Below are positions 12,975 through 21,183 of a DNA stretch of 32,123 nucleotides, one piece after another. The DNA is from a virus, in the IMG/VR virus record IMGVR_UViG_3300008050_000173, positions 1 through 32,123 of that record. One strand, written 5' to 3'. The position numbers and the translations under genes are program-made. The number at the start of each line of letters is the position of its first letter. Position 1 is the stretch's first letter. The notes below the pieces were generated by a model. That model had not been told where the DNA came from, searched no databases, and was given only the letters and a program-made list of their open reading frames with translations.

Positions 12975-14709
12975 ATTCGAAATTAATTGGGAAGACCCAC
13001 AGCTATGGCAGCACCTTGGTGTTATCATCGGGCGCTTCGAAAAAGCTGCTTTGAAAAGTGAGTCCCGCGATGGACTCACTGCTATTGCTCGGGGACCGCT
13101 AGAAGCTACAGATATGCTTTTGGAAGGTGCCGAGAGCATGCTTACGTCTGACACGTGGGGTAGTACCAAGGGCCTCGCTGCACCAGAAGAGCAACCGGAT
13201 GAAAATGGGCGCTATGAAGCCAACAGGGTAAAAGAGACAGTCGCTGAATCTAATAACCAGGTGACTAATGCTGATGGGGATGTTGTAGCCGCAGGCTCGG
13301 CAGTCGGTGTTGTTTCTGCAGGTGTTGAGCGCCCAGAGCAATCAGAGTCTGATGTTATTGGTACCGTACCCAAGCCAAGTGTTCAGGTGGGCTTTGACAT
13401 AAATGCCGATGCGGATTTTGCAGCTATTTTTCCGGATGGTGAAGTTGGCAATAGGGTTGCAGAAGAGATTATGAATTGTGCTGGCATGGGAGCTGACGTT
13501 TGTAAGCCCCAAATTAAATTCAAGTGGCAGATGCAGCCGATTGATCTGCTTGGCCCACTAGGCGATCTGGTAGATAGCTTGAACAACAGTATAGATGGTT
13601 TGAATTCTCAACTGGACCCGTTTAGCCTATGGCAGAACTTTTGTGAAATTGGAGAAGAGTTTAAGCCCTGGTGTTTGCCTGACCTGATCATGATGCTAAT
13701 GGCTCTGAAGGTTGCGCTTCGGAAGTACCTGTCTTTTCAACTTGAGATTGCTTTAGACTGGACGGTAATCCTGGCTCCGCTACTAAAGATTATTACTGAA
13801 ATTATCAGCGGGCTAGTAAGTGCAATTGTTGCTGTCATGGTCTCCCCAATCGAATGTGCCATGTCTGCAGTGGCTTCGGTTGCCACTGCACAAAGAGAGC
13901 TAAACGCTGCTCTTGCTGCCGCTGCAGCAGTTGGTCAAAGAATTGGCGACACCGCTCAACAGACTGGCACTACCGTAGCCAGTGTTTTTGATGGTGAGCC
14001 AGGTATGGTTTACGAACCAGTTGACGGGGAAGAAGCTAATATCGGTGTAACTGAAAAAAGTGTTGAGCAGGGGTTGAAGAATCCGCAAGCTGGTAGAAAA
14101 GCTATTGTCGGAGGGCAAAGCACCTCGTCTGAATTGCCGCCGCCACCGCCTAAAAAGGTAGCAACCGGTATAGATTTTAGTAGTATTCGAGGCATGCAGG
14201 ATTCGTTTCAAAACCAAGAGTTTATTAACGGGCATTGGAGCGACCAGGTGTTGGCCGCACTACAGGACGCAAGGCTTTGGATTACCGATCTTGACGATAA
14301 GCTCCAACAGGCGCTATCCAACCTCAATATATTAGTTAGCGGTGCTTTCAGTATTACAATTGGTAATATCGGAATCCTTCTTTTAATTAAGGATCTTATT
14401 GGTTTGGTTTCTACTATGATTTCAATGCTAGCTAAGCTTTCACCTGGTGAGCGAAAAGCAAATTTCTGTGATATCGTAGAGGCCAATCCAGATATCTTGA
14501 GGGCTGGTATCCAGCGTACAGCCGGAAGAGCTGCTTTCAATCTTGAGCTAGATGCTCTTGGCAAAGAAGGAAGACTTACTAATGAATTGGTTGCCCTTTA
14601 CAAGGGCCCAGAGCGTGTTGGTACAATCAATTGTACTAATCAACTTGAGGGGACTCCTCAGGGTGAGCTGATCAAGCGTTGGATTAGTGAACTTGGAGGC
14701 ACTACATGA
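12964..14709 (+). CDS. Large protein with hydrophobic helices, probably virion-associated
   Basis: The 581-residue product starts MAAEFEINWEDPQLWQHLG. The ATG at 12964 follows GAGG and is preferred to a GTG at 12952. An acidic linker region covers about 75-140. Hydrophobic segments lie near 240-252 (DLIMMLMALKVAL), about 269-296, and 463-482 (SITIGNIGILLLIKDLIGLV). A Pro-rich hinge (LPPPPPKK) lies near 392. Six or more cysteines are scattered (MNCAG, DVCKP, QNFCEI, PWCLPD, IECAM, NFCDI), unusual for a cytoplasmic phage structural protein. It may be an ejected membrane-interacting protein or an internal head protein. Placed directly before portal with an ATGA overlap. No family is recognised. 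Confidence 0.65.
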   Translation: MAAEFEINWEDPQLWQHLGVIIGRFEKAALKSESRDGLTAIARGPLEATDMLLEGAESMLTSDTWGSTKGLAAPEEQPDENGRYEANRVKETVAESNNQVTNADGDVVAAGSAVGVVSAGVERPEQSESDVIGTVPKPSVQVGFDINADADFAAIFPDGEVGNRVAEEIMNCAGMGADVCKPQIKFKWQMQPIDLLGPLGDLVDSLNNSIDGLNSQLDPFSLWQNFCEIGEEFKPWCLPDLIMMLMALKVALRKYLSFQLEIALDWTVILAPLLKIITEIISGLVSAIVAVMVSPIECAMSAVASVATAQRELNAALAAAAAVGQRIGDTAQQTGTTVASVFDGEPGMVYEPVDGEEANIGVTEKSVEQGLKNPQAGRKAIVGGQSTSSELPPPPPKKVATGIDFSSIRGMQDSFQNQEFINGHWSDQVLAALQDARLWITDLDDKLQQALSNLNILVSGAFSITIGNIGILLLIKDLIGLVSTMISMLAKLSPGERKANFCDIVEANPDILRAGIQRTAGRAAFNLELDALGKEGRLTNELVALYKGPERVGTINCTNQLEGTPQGELIKRWISELGGTT

Positions 14710-16436
14710 ATCCAGAGATACTATTTAGTATGGTACAGGCTATGCCTTCTCATGACGCACAGCGGGCCGCTCGTCAAATGCGGCCTGCTGGTATGAAACG
14801 TGTGACGGATAAGACTCTGCATTTTAGCGGTCGCCATCGCGGACAGTGGTTTAAGCCGGATTTTAATCTTCGTGAGATACACATCGCACGTAAGACGGAC
14901 GGTTTCATATTCAAGTCTACCCAAAAGAAAGTTAATCGTGTCATGGTGGCTGGTTGGGAGATAGTCGGGAATAATCCCGAGCCACGAGACTACGTGGTAA
15001 GGCGCCTGTTGGAAATGGCATGGGCAAGTCAGACTGTGCTAGATCAAGTTGTGGAACAAACGTTTACCCAGCTGTTTTCAATCAGCAACTGTGCGTGGAT
15101 CAAAAAGCGAAGTGTTGATCTTAGTAGCGGCAGTATCAGGCGCCAGTTTGATCGCGAGTTAGAACCCGTTGCTGCTTACTTTATTGTTGATTTTGATACG
15201 CTAGAGCTTAAAACCAAACGTAATGGTGAACCCAAGAAGTGGCGACAGATTGATCATGTCACTGGCGAAACAAAAGAGTTCTTCCCTCACGATGTAGTTC
15301 ATTTCCGTACAAATCAGGATCCAGGCTACAGTATTGGCTTTCCAGAATTACATCCTGCTCTTGATGACATTGCGTTGTTGCGCCGTATCGAAGAGAACGT
15401 AGAAGATCTTATTGACGCCAACTTGTTTCCGGTGTTCCACTATAAGGTGGGCAGTGATACGTTTCCTGAAACATGGGGACCTGATGGGCGGAAAGAAACT
15501 GACATTGTCAAAAACACCATTGAGTACATGCCAGCTGGCGGTATCTACGTAAGCGATCACAGGCATGAGATTGAGGCGGTGGGTAGTGAGGGCCGGGCTT
15601 TGCGTATTGAATCCTATCTTTCGTATTTCAAAAGTCGCGCACTTGCCTCCCTTGGTACGACCGCGATTGACATGGGCGAGGGCGATACTGCAAATCGCAG
15701 TACCGCCAGTACCCTAAGTAAGGGTACCCTTGGTGACGTTGAAGCTATGACAAAGGTTTTTAAGCGATACTTTGATTTCTTCATCATTAATGAGTTGCTG
15801 CTAGAAGGTGGTTTCGATCCTCTCGATCCAGAGAACAAAGTTGAGATCAAGTTTGGAGTAATCGATAAGGAAGAGCGCCGCGCGGATGAGAACCAGGAGA
15901 TTCAATTTTGGTTAAATAATATCCATACCATTGATGAGGTTAGAAAGAACTTAGGCGATGAACCCTTTGTTGACGAGATGAGCGAGCGTACGTTCTTTAG
16001 TATGTATCAAGAGCAACTTGAACTAGTCAAAGCTGGTGGACCTGGTAGTGCTGCACATGAAGCATTAGCAGAACATCCTGGATCTAGTATCACACCTCAG
16101 GGCGTGGCAAAAGAAAAGCAGTTTGCAGAAAAGCAAGAGAAGCTTCGTAAGCAGGCTGGTCCGCAGGGACGTCCGGCAACTAAGAAGAGTGGAACGGTAG
16201 CAAATCGCTCACGCCCCGCGAACCAACATGGAAAAAGGGCTAGTGCGAAAACTACAAGAGATATAGTGTTTATGGATGGCTGTACATACAGTATAACTTG
16301 TGATACGGATATCGAAGCTGCTACACTTGATGCGTGGAAAGCCAAGGTGCATTCTCGCTGGGAGATGGTTGCTGACCACGGTGTTGGTCTAGAAGCCGTC
16401 ATCTATAACCTGTTACCACAGTTGGAGAATACATGA
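14706..16436 (+). CDS. Portal protein
   Basis: The portal is the dodecameric ring at the head vertex through which TerL pumps DNA and onto which the neck is built. The 576-residue length, an early beta/alpha region (FIFKSTQKKVNRVMVAGWEI), HDVVHFRTNQDPGYSIGFPE followed by LHPALDDIALLRRIEENVED, and later TTAIDMGEGDTANRSTAST with a long helix and an acidic strand-turn (VEIKFGVIDKEER) fit the portal pattern. The segment YSIGFPELHPALDDI is characteristic of portals ('G.s.l.pa...i'). A Lys/Gln/Arg-rich tail (about 470-520) is probably disordered, and the final 55 residues form a small extra domain. Position between TerL and protease supports the call. Starts in an ATGA overlap. Confidence 0.9.
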   Translation: MNPEILFSMVQAMPSHDAQRAARQMRPAGMKRVTDKTLHFSGRHRGQWFKPDFNLREIHIARKTDGFIFKSTQKKVNRVMVAGWEIVGNNPEPRDYVVRRLLEMAWASQTVLDQVVEQTFTQLFSISNCAWIKKRSVDLSSGSIRRQFDRELEPVAAYFIVDFDTLELKTKRNGEPKKWRQIDHVTGETKEFFPHDVVHFRTNQDPGYSIGFPELHPALDDIALLRRIEENVEDLIDANLFPVFHYKVGSDTFPETWGPDGRKETDIVKNTIEYMPAGGIYVSDHRHEIEAVGSEGRALRIESYLSYFKSRALASLGTTAIDMGEGDTANRSTASTLSKGTLGDVEAMTKVFKRYFDFFIINELLLEGGFDPLDPENKVEIKFGVIDKEERRADENQEIQFWLNNIHTIDEVRKNLGDEPFVDEMSERTFFSMYQEQLELVKAGGPGSAAHEALAEHPGSSITPQGVAKEKQFAEKQEKLRKQAGPQGRPATKKSGTVANRSRPANQHGKRASAKTTRDIVFMDGCTYSITCDTDIEAATLDAWKAKVHSRWEMVADHGVGLEAVIYNLLPQLENT

Positions 16437-18187
16437 TTCGTATCAACGACATTTATCGCATTCAGCCCGACAAACGATTTGCTAGCCTGTCAGCTGCTGG
16501 CCGTGTTCGCCTAATGGATTCGGTTCTAAATGTAGAGGATGCTGCCACGCGTGGACTAGAAGTTACTTTCAACCTGACTAACGCAGGTCGACGTATTAAC
16601 AATCGTATTTATATGCCGCGCGGCCAGGCTGCCGGCGCGGCTAATGCAATTGGGAAACCAATTATCAAGAACCATGATTCTAGAGATGTAGATAATATCG
16701 TAGGTCGATTTACTGATGTGCGATTCAATGTCCTAGATCATGTAGCCATGACCTTTTTCGATAATGCTGACGACTTTATGAGCGTCAAACGCGCATTCGA
16801 CTCCGATGATCCTGAGCGCATCTACAAGGTGCTTCGCAAGTACAACCTGCTTACCAATGATAATTGGCAGGGGCTTAGCGAACTAGAGGCTGTTGCTCGA
16901 ATTGCTGATGAGGAAGCTATTGAGAAATTTCTCAATGGTACCTACCTCGATTTTAGCGCTGGGGCCACTACTGATCGCTGGGTATGCACATGTTGCATGC
17001 AGGATTGGGCTCAAGATGGGCCGTGCGATCACCGTCCTGGCAGTATTGTAGATGGTGATCTTGCCTTAGGAGTACTTGGGAGTTACGATATCGAAGAAGG
17101 TTCGATCGTATTTAAGGGAGCTAACGCTTTCAGTAAAGTACGTAGCCTACAATTAATTGATAGCGAAGGTTCAGAAGTTGCGGTTCCAAAGAGTTGGGAC
17201 AGTTTCTCGGATAGCGCTATTTACGTAACCGATGCACATATTAACGATGGAGTTCTAATGGGAGCCAAATCAACAACGGGGGAGGCGGGCGCACAAGCAT
17301 TTGATGTTAGTGCACTGGCTGATGCCCTCGTACCGCTTCTTATCGAGAAGCTGAATACAGAGCTGCCACCCGCTGTTACGGACACCGAAGTTGTTAAATC
17401 AACTGATGTCGAGGACACGAATGAAGCAGTGCAACCTGAAAACCAGCCAGTCGTAGACGAAGCGGATACCAAGGTGAAAACCGAGGTAGTTGATTCTGAA
17501 GATGTTGTGGAGCCAGTGGTTCCCTGGACATTGCTCGATATGGCTTTTGACATTGAACTTAATGACGCAAAGCTAGGTGACGAAGCACGCGAAGCACTTG
17601 CTGATAGCGCCTTTTGTGGGCCTAACAGAAGTTTCCCTGTGCCCGATTCTGCGCATGTAGATGCGGCTCGTCGACTTATCGATCGTGCTGATTTGTCAGA
17701 CGCTCAAAAGGCTAAGGCACTTGAGTCCATTGACGAAAAAGCAGAAGCTATAAATTGCGATAGCACGCAAAGTACTTGCGATAATTGCAAGTGCAAAGAT
17801 TTCGACCAGCTTACTGTTGACTATGCTAATGCTCTCAATCAAATTGAAGAGCTGCGTAATCAAGTGGAAGCTGCGGCAGTAATTGCAGATAATCAGACTA
17901 CTGAACTTGACACAGAAGCTGCCACCACAGACAATGAAACAGATGACGGTAATTCCACAGTAGCCACTGAGGATATTTCTGCTGTTGAGAACAACTCGGT
18001 TGCTTCAACCGAAGATGCTCCGACACAAGTAAATCTAAGTGACTTTGAAAAGAATGTTATTACCCGTTATAAGAACATTCGAGACAATGAGGGCCAATCT
18101 CAAGCAGACCGATTCCTAGCAATCAAAATGCGCAAGAAGCATATCCCTCGTACTTTCGACATTACTCTCTATCTTGAGGAGAATTAA
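16433..18187 (+). CDS. Prohead maturation protease fused to scaffold-like C-terminal region
   Basis: The 584-residue product starts in an ATGA overlap with portal. The N-terminal 230 residues look like a phage prohead serine protease: NNRIYMPRG, then IIKNHDSRDVDNIVGRF with candidate catalytic His81, and YLDFSAGATTDRW with candidate Ser175. Immediately after is a Cys/His knuckle (Cys185, Cys187, Cys188, Cys198, His200 in VCTCC...PCDHRPG), a zinc-type insert seen in some large-phage proteases. The rest is acidic, low-complexity and repetitive (about 285-360 and 470-540) with a coiled coil (LNQIEELRNQVEAAAV), as expected for a scaffold released by self-cleavage. A conserved-looking block, DSAFCGPNRSFPVPDSAHVD (near 395), is also found fused to such proteases. 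It acts inside the prohead on capsid and scaffold. Confidence 0.85.
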   Translation: MIRINDIYRIQPDKRFASLSAAGRVRLMDSVLNVEDAATRGLEVTFNLTNAGRRINNRIYMPRGQAAGAANAIGKPIIKNHDSRDVDNIVGRFTDVRFNVLDHVAMTFFDNADDFMSVKRAFDSDDPERIYKVLRKYNLLTNDNWQGLSELEAVARIADEEAIEKFLNGTYLDFSAGATTDRWVCTCCMQDWAQDGPCDHRPGSIVDGDLALGVLGSYDIEEGSIVFKGANAFSKVRSLQLIDSEGSEVAVPKSWDSFSDSAIYVTDAHINDGVLMGAKSTTGEAGAQAFDVSALADALVPLLIEKLNTELPPAVTDTEVVKSTDVEDTNEAVQPENQPVVDEADTKVKTEVVDSEDVVEPVVPWTLLDMAFDIELNDAKLGDEAREALADSAFCGPNRSFPVPDSAHVDAARRLIDRADLSDAQKAKALESIDEKAEAINCDSTQSTCDNCKCKDFDQLTVDYANALNQIEELRNQVEAAAVIADNQTTELDTEAATTDNETDDGNSTVATEDISAVENNSVASTEDAPTQVNLSDFEKNVITRYKNIRDNEGQSQADRFLAIKMRKKHIPRTFDITLYLEEN

Positions 18188-18189
18188 TT

Positions 18190-19524
18190 ATGCCAGCTAC
18201 CCGCTACAATCGTGACTTTTATGTGCGCGATGATATTTGGGGTTCTATTACCCCAAACTGGCGTGTTCAGCCGAATATTGCCGTACCTCACGGTAAGGGA
18301 CAATGGAAACCAGCTCTCTGGCTTCCAATTGTCTTCACTCAGACTTCAATGCTTCCCGGAACTGATGCTTATGTAATTAGTTCTGGCAAGATTGTGGCTT
18401 TGGATGTTGAGGATCGCCTTGTTCCAGCCGGACTACGCTCTGCCCTAATTGGTGCCGCAACAACTACTGTTGTTATCACTTACACCCAGACGGATGTCGA
18501 CTGGGGTGTTGTTGATTTTGAAACAGGCGAACGCCTAACTGCTGCTAAGACGATCACTAGTATCGACTTTGCACACGCATGCGTTAACCGTGGTTTCGTA
18601 GAACGCGCCACCGCTGTTACGGATGTTTCCGAGATTACGGAAGTAATTGAAGCATTCATCAGCTTGCCTGTTGGTGTTGCAGCTTACGACTTCCATGTTT
18701 ACGCAGGTACACCAGAAGATGGTGACCAGCATTACCTCAACTACAACAAGCAGTCCCGCGTTCAGTTCCTGACGGAAATTGAGGCACACGTGCCCTACAT
18801 GTCGGGTGATACTACTACCGATGACACAATTGATGTCAGTGCCGTAACGCTTGATTCTGCGCCTACAGCCAACCAGCGACCTGCTGATGGCGATGTGCTG
18901 GATGCAACTGGTATCGCTGTGCTTGAGCGTTACAATTCCGATGACATCGGTGATGTTGTGCTCCTCACGCTGAGTGAGCGTGATGTCGCAGCTAATACAA
19001 GTCGTACTCCCATTGCCGAAGACATCGGTACCATCCTTGTAAATGAGGTTGGAAGCATTGCTGACGTAACTGCTGATGGCGACTTTTACCTTGATGCTCA
19101 GGCCGGCTACCTTATTTTCACGCGCGATGTGTGGGATACACTGGTAACTGATGACACTGATCCTACTTTCAGTTTCTACGCCTACAGTGATGCTGCACTT
19201 GCTGCCAGTGAGCAGTACATTTACTTCAATGGTATTCCGAACTACGGTAGCCGTCTAGTGTCTGTTGATGCCGCTAGTAACTTCTGCCAAAAAGGCAGTT
19301 CTGCCGACATTCTCGACGCTGGTGACCCGGCGCTAGGAACCCTACTTACTTTTGATGCAGAGCCCAAAGACCTCCTGCAGTACGTCAAGACAGCTTTCGA
19401 GCTAGACAATGTTAGTGCTGCAAGTCGTATGCCGGGTAGCGCTACCGCTGGCTATAGTGATAAGATTACTCTTGCCAACGAGACAGTTGCTAATCAGCTG
19501 GCTGTCATCAAAGTTCGTATTTAA
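18190..19524 (+). CDS. Virion structural protein encoded just before the MCP
   Basis: The 444-residue product starts MPATRYNRDFYVRDD, two bases after the protease stop with GAGGAG upstream. It is beta-rich and acidic, with alternating strands, few Lys/Arg, and aromatic-rich ends (IWGSITPNWRVQP, AYDFHVYAG). There are no catalytic motifs. It has the size and composition of an abundant capsid or decoration-type protein, and its place between protease and MCP is where head decoration or auxiliary head proteins are usually found. It could also be a tail or head fibre. The C-terminal strand (NQLAVIKVRI) is typical of a self-associating structural protein. Assignment is by context. Confidence 0.65.
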   Translation: MPATRYNRDFYVRDDIWGSITPNWRVQPNIAVPHGKGQWKPALWLPIVFTQTSMLPGTDAYVISSGKIVALDVEDRLVPAGLRSALIGAATTTVVITYTQTDVDWGVVDFETGERLTAAKTITSIDFAHACVNRGFVERATAVTDVSEITEVIEAFISLPVGVAAYDFHVYAGTPEDGDQHYLNYNKQSRVQFLTEIEAHVPYMSGDTTTDDTIDVSAVTLDSAPTANQRPADGDVLDATGIAVLERYNSDDIGDVVLLTLSERDVAANTSRTPIAEDIGTILVNEVGSIADVTADGDFYLDAQAGYLIFTRDVWDTLVTDDTDPTFSFYAYSDAALAASEQYIYFNGIPNYGSRLVSVDAASNFCQKGSSADILDAGDPALGTLLTFDAEPKDLLQYVKTAFELDNVSAASRMPGSATAGYSDKITLANETVANQLAVIKVRI

Positions 19525-19550
19525 CGAAACCCCCTCTTTAGGAGATCACA

Positions 19551-20843
19551 ATGAAGTTCAAGCTACATGATGGCAATGCTATCGACTTGCCTACTGAGCG
19601 AGCTGCTGCTGTCAATTACCTAGCTGATCTCATGGTCAACCAGGGGAATAATACTGAAGATGCTGTCGACCTTGTCTGGGAGGATGTGTACCAGCACATT
19701 CGCCCAACTCAAGATGCGGTTGCGTCTAGCGAAATTCGTCCACTTCTTCAAAGTGCGATGGAGGTCGTTATTCGTGAACCACTCGACCCAATCATGAGTA
19801 TTACTCCTCTATTCGACACTGTGATGGCAAAGGGGCTTACCACTCAGGTGCTTGCTGGTGCGATGGGGACGGTTACTGCAGCCGATATCCCAGAGCATGG
19901 TACGTATCCTGAGGTCATGTTCCAGATTGGTGGCGGTCTACAGACTGCTTGGATCGGCAAGAGTGGTCTTGCTGTATCCTTCACTGACGAGGCACTTCGG
20001 TACAGCACCTGGGACATCATGGCTCTTAACCTTCGCGAGATGGGCCGTGCGCTCACTCGTCATAAGGAGCAGAAGGCTATCGCGTTCTTGCGTAGCCTTG
20101 GTACAGAGTTGTTCAATAACGCAACTCCAGCTACCAGCCTTTTCGGTGTCACAACTGGCCGTGACCTCAGCATGCAACCCAATGCAACACTAACAATGGA
20201 CGACCTCTTCAAGGGCATGGCGCACTTGACCGAGGAAGGTTTCCAGCCTACCGTTCTACTTATGAATCCACTGTTTTTCTACATGTACATTCAGGACCCA
20301 GTCCTGCGCAACATGATGATTGCACATGGTGGTGGCGCATTCTTCAACCGCTGGTCTGGTAACCCTGGCCCACTTGACCCATGGTCAAATGGTAGCATGG
20401 GTGCGATGGGACCAAGTCGTGGAAATCGTATCACTCCCGTGGGTCAAACTGGAGCAACCGGTGTCGCTGGTCGCGAGCACGGCATGACTGCCGCGCCTCC
20501 AATTCCTTCTGGTTACTTCCCATGGCCGCTTAGTATCGTAACGAGTCCATTCGTTCCGTTCGATCGAGCAACTGGTCTTGGTGACATCTACCTGATTAGT
20601 CAGGGCAATGTCGGCATGCACCTTGTTGACGAAGAGCGTACACAAGTGGAATGGCGTGATGAAAGCGTCGAGGTTGTGAAGGCTAAGCTGCGTGAGCGTT
20701 ATGGCTTTGCAGTTACCCATGAGGGACAGGCTGTTGGTGTATTCAAGAACGTTAAGCTTGACCGCAACTACTGGGATCAGACTGTTAGCGCAGTTACCCA
20801 TGATGTAAGTGGCGAGGTTGACGCCTGGACCGCACTTGCGTAA
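19551..20843 (+). CDS. Major capsid protein (HK97 fold)
   Basis: The 430-residue product starts MKFKLHDGNAIDLPTE, with AGGAGA at 19540-19545 correctly spaced. Features expected of an HK97-type MCP include a helical N-terminal part (residues 1-75, possibly a delta domain), MSITPLFDTVMAKGLTTQVL, then PEHGTYPEVMFQIGGGLQ, a long spine-like helix (EMGRALTRHKEQKAIAFLRS), and LLMNPLFFYMYIQDP. A Gly/Pro-rich middle (about 265-320) is probably a flexible loop. The C-terminal half closes with KLRERYGFAVTHEGQAVGVF, typical of the P-domain end. It forms the shell after cleavage by the upstream protease. Ser codons are overwhelmingly AGY as elsewhere. A terminator hairpin follows. Confidence 0.9.
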   Translation: MKFKLHDGNAIDLPTERAAAVNYLADLMVNQGNNTEDAVDLVWEDVYQHIRPTQDAVASSEIRPLLQSAMEVVIREPLDPIMSITPLFDTVMAKGLTTQVLAGAMGTVTAADIPEHGTYPEVMFQIGGGLQTAWIGKSGLAVSFTDEALRYSTWDIMALNLREMGRALTRHKEQKAIAFLRSLGTELFNNATPATSLFGVTTGRDLSMQPNATLTMDDLFKGMAHLTEEGFQPTVLLMNPLFFYMYIQDPVLRNMMIAHGGGAFFNRWSGNPGPLDPWSNGSMGAMGPSRGNRITPVGQTGATGVAGREHGMTAAPPIPSGYFPWPLSIVTSPFVPFDRATGLGDIYLISQGNVGMHLVDEERTQVEWRDESVEVVKAKLRERYGFAVTHEGQAVGVFKNVKLDRNYWDQTVSAVTHDVSGEVDAWTALA

Positions 20844-20867
20844 TTGAGTTCGGTTTAGCAACTTGAT

Positions 20868-20895
20868 AAGGGAGGCCTACTTTCGGGCCTCCCTT
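20868..20895 (+). terminator. Terminator-type hairpin after the MCP gene
   Basis: AAGGGAGGCC (20868-20877) and GGCCTCCCTT (20886-20895) form a perfect 10-bp stem around an 8-base loop. It lies 24 bases after the MCP stop. The T-tract is short (TTT then CG), so termination may be partial, which would let some transcription run on to the tail genes. It is followed at once by a promoter. Confidence 0.75.
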
Positions 20896-20914
20896 TCGTG
20901 CTTAAGTTCCTAGG

Positions 20915-20923
20915 TGTTATAAT
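20915..20923 (+). promoter_or_regulatory. Extended -10 promoter for the connector/tail module
   Basis: TGTTATAAT contains an exact TATAAT (20918-20923) preceded by TG at the extended -10 position. The region 17-18 bases upstream has no good -35, which is tolerable for extended -10 promoters. It lies between the MCP terminator and the next gene. The predicted start is around 20929-20931, right at the GGAGG ribosome site (20930-20934), so the mRNA would have almost no leader. Confidence 0.6.
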
Positions 20924-20939
20924 GCCAATGGAGGTAACA

Positions 20940-21176
20940 ATGCCTGGTATCATTCCAGATTACAATTCAGAACTCGATCAACTTATTAATTACGACCCTT
21001 CATCTGCCGACAAGGGTTTATTCCAGGTTACAGATGTTGGTCTTGACGATGATCAAGAAGACTTCGTGGAAACCGTACTTGATGAAGTTGCAATTAACAA
21101 CAATGTCGATACGGTAAAGAAAGATGAGGAAGCTTTGAAGAAAGCAGAGCAAGAGGCACTTGACGCATTAAAGTGA
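20940..21176 (+). CDS. Small acidic hypothetical protein
   Basis: The 78-residue product starts MPGIIPDYNSELDQLIN. The ATG at 20940 is chosen over an earlier in-frame start (20898) because GGAGG at 20930-20934 is five bases upstream and the earlier start lies within the terminator-promoter region. The protein is very acidic (DVGLDDDQEDFVETVLDE) and ends in a charged helix (KKDEEALKKAEQEALDALK). It is probably a small assembly or minor structural protein. The family is unknown. Confidence 0.65.
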   Translation: MPGIIPDYNSELDQLINYDPSSADKGLFQVTDVGLDDDQEDFVETVLDEVAINNNVDTVKKDEEALKKAEQEALDALK

Positions 21177-21183
21177 GGTAACC

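Noticed and set aside
20385-20861. Leftward open frame of 158 codons opposite the capsid gene
   Set aside because: Antisense to the MCP C-terminal half and starting inside the terminator region. Translation looks random.
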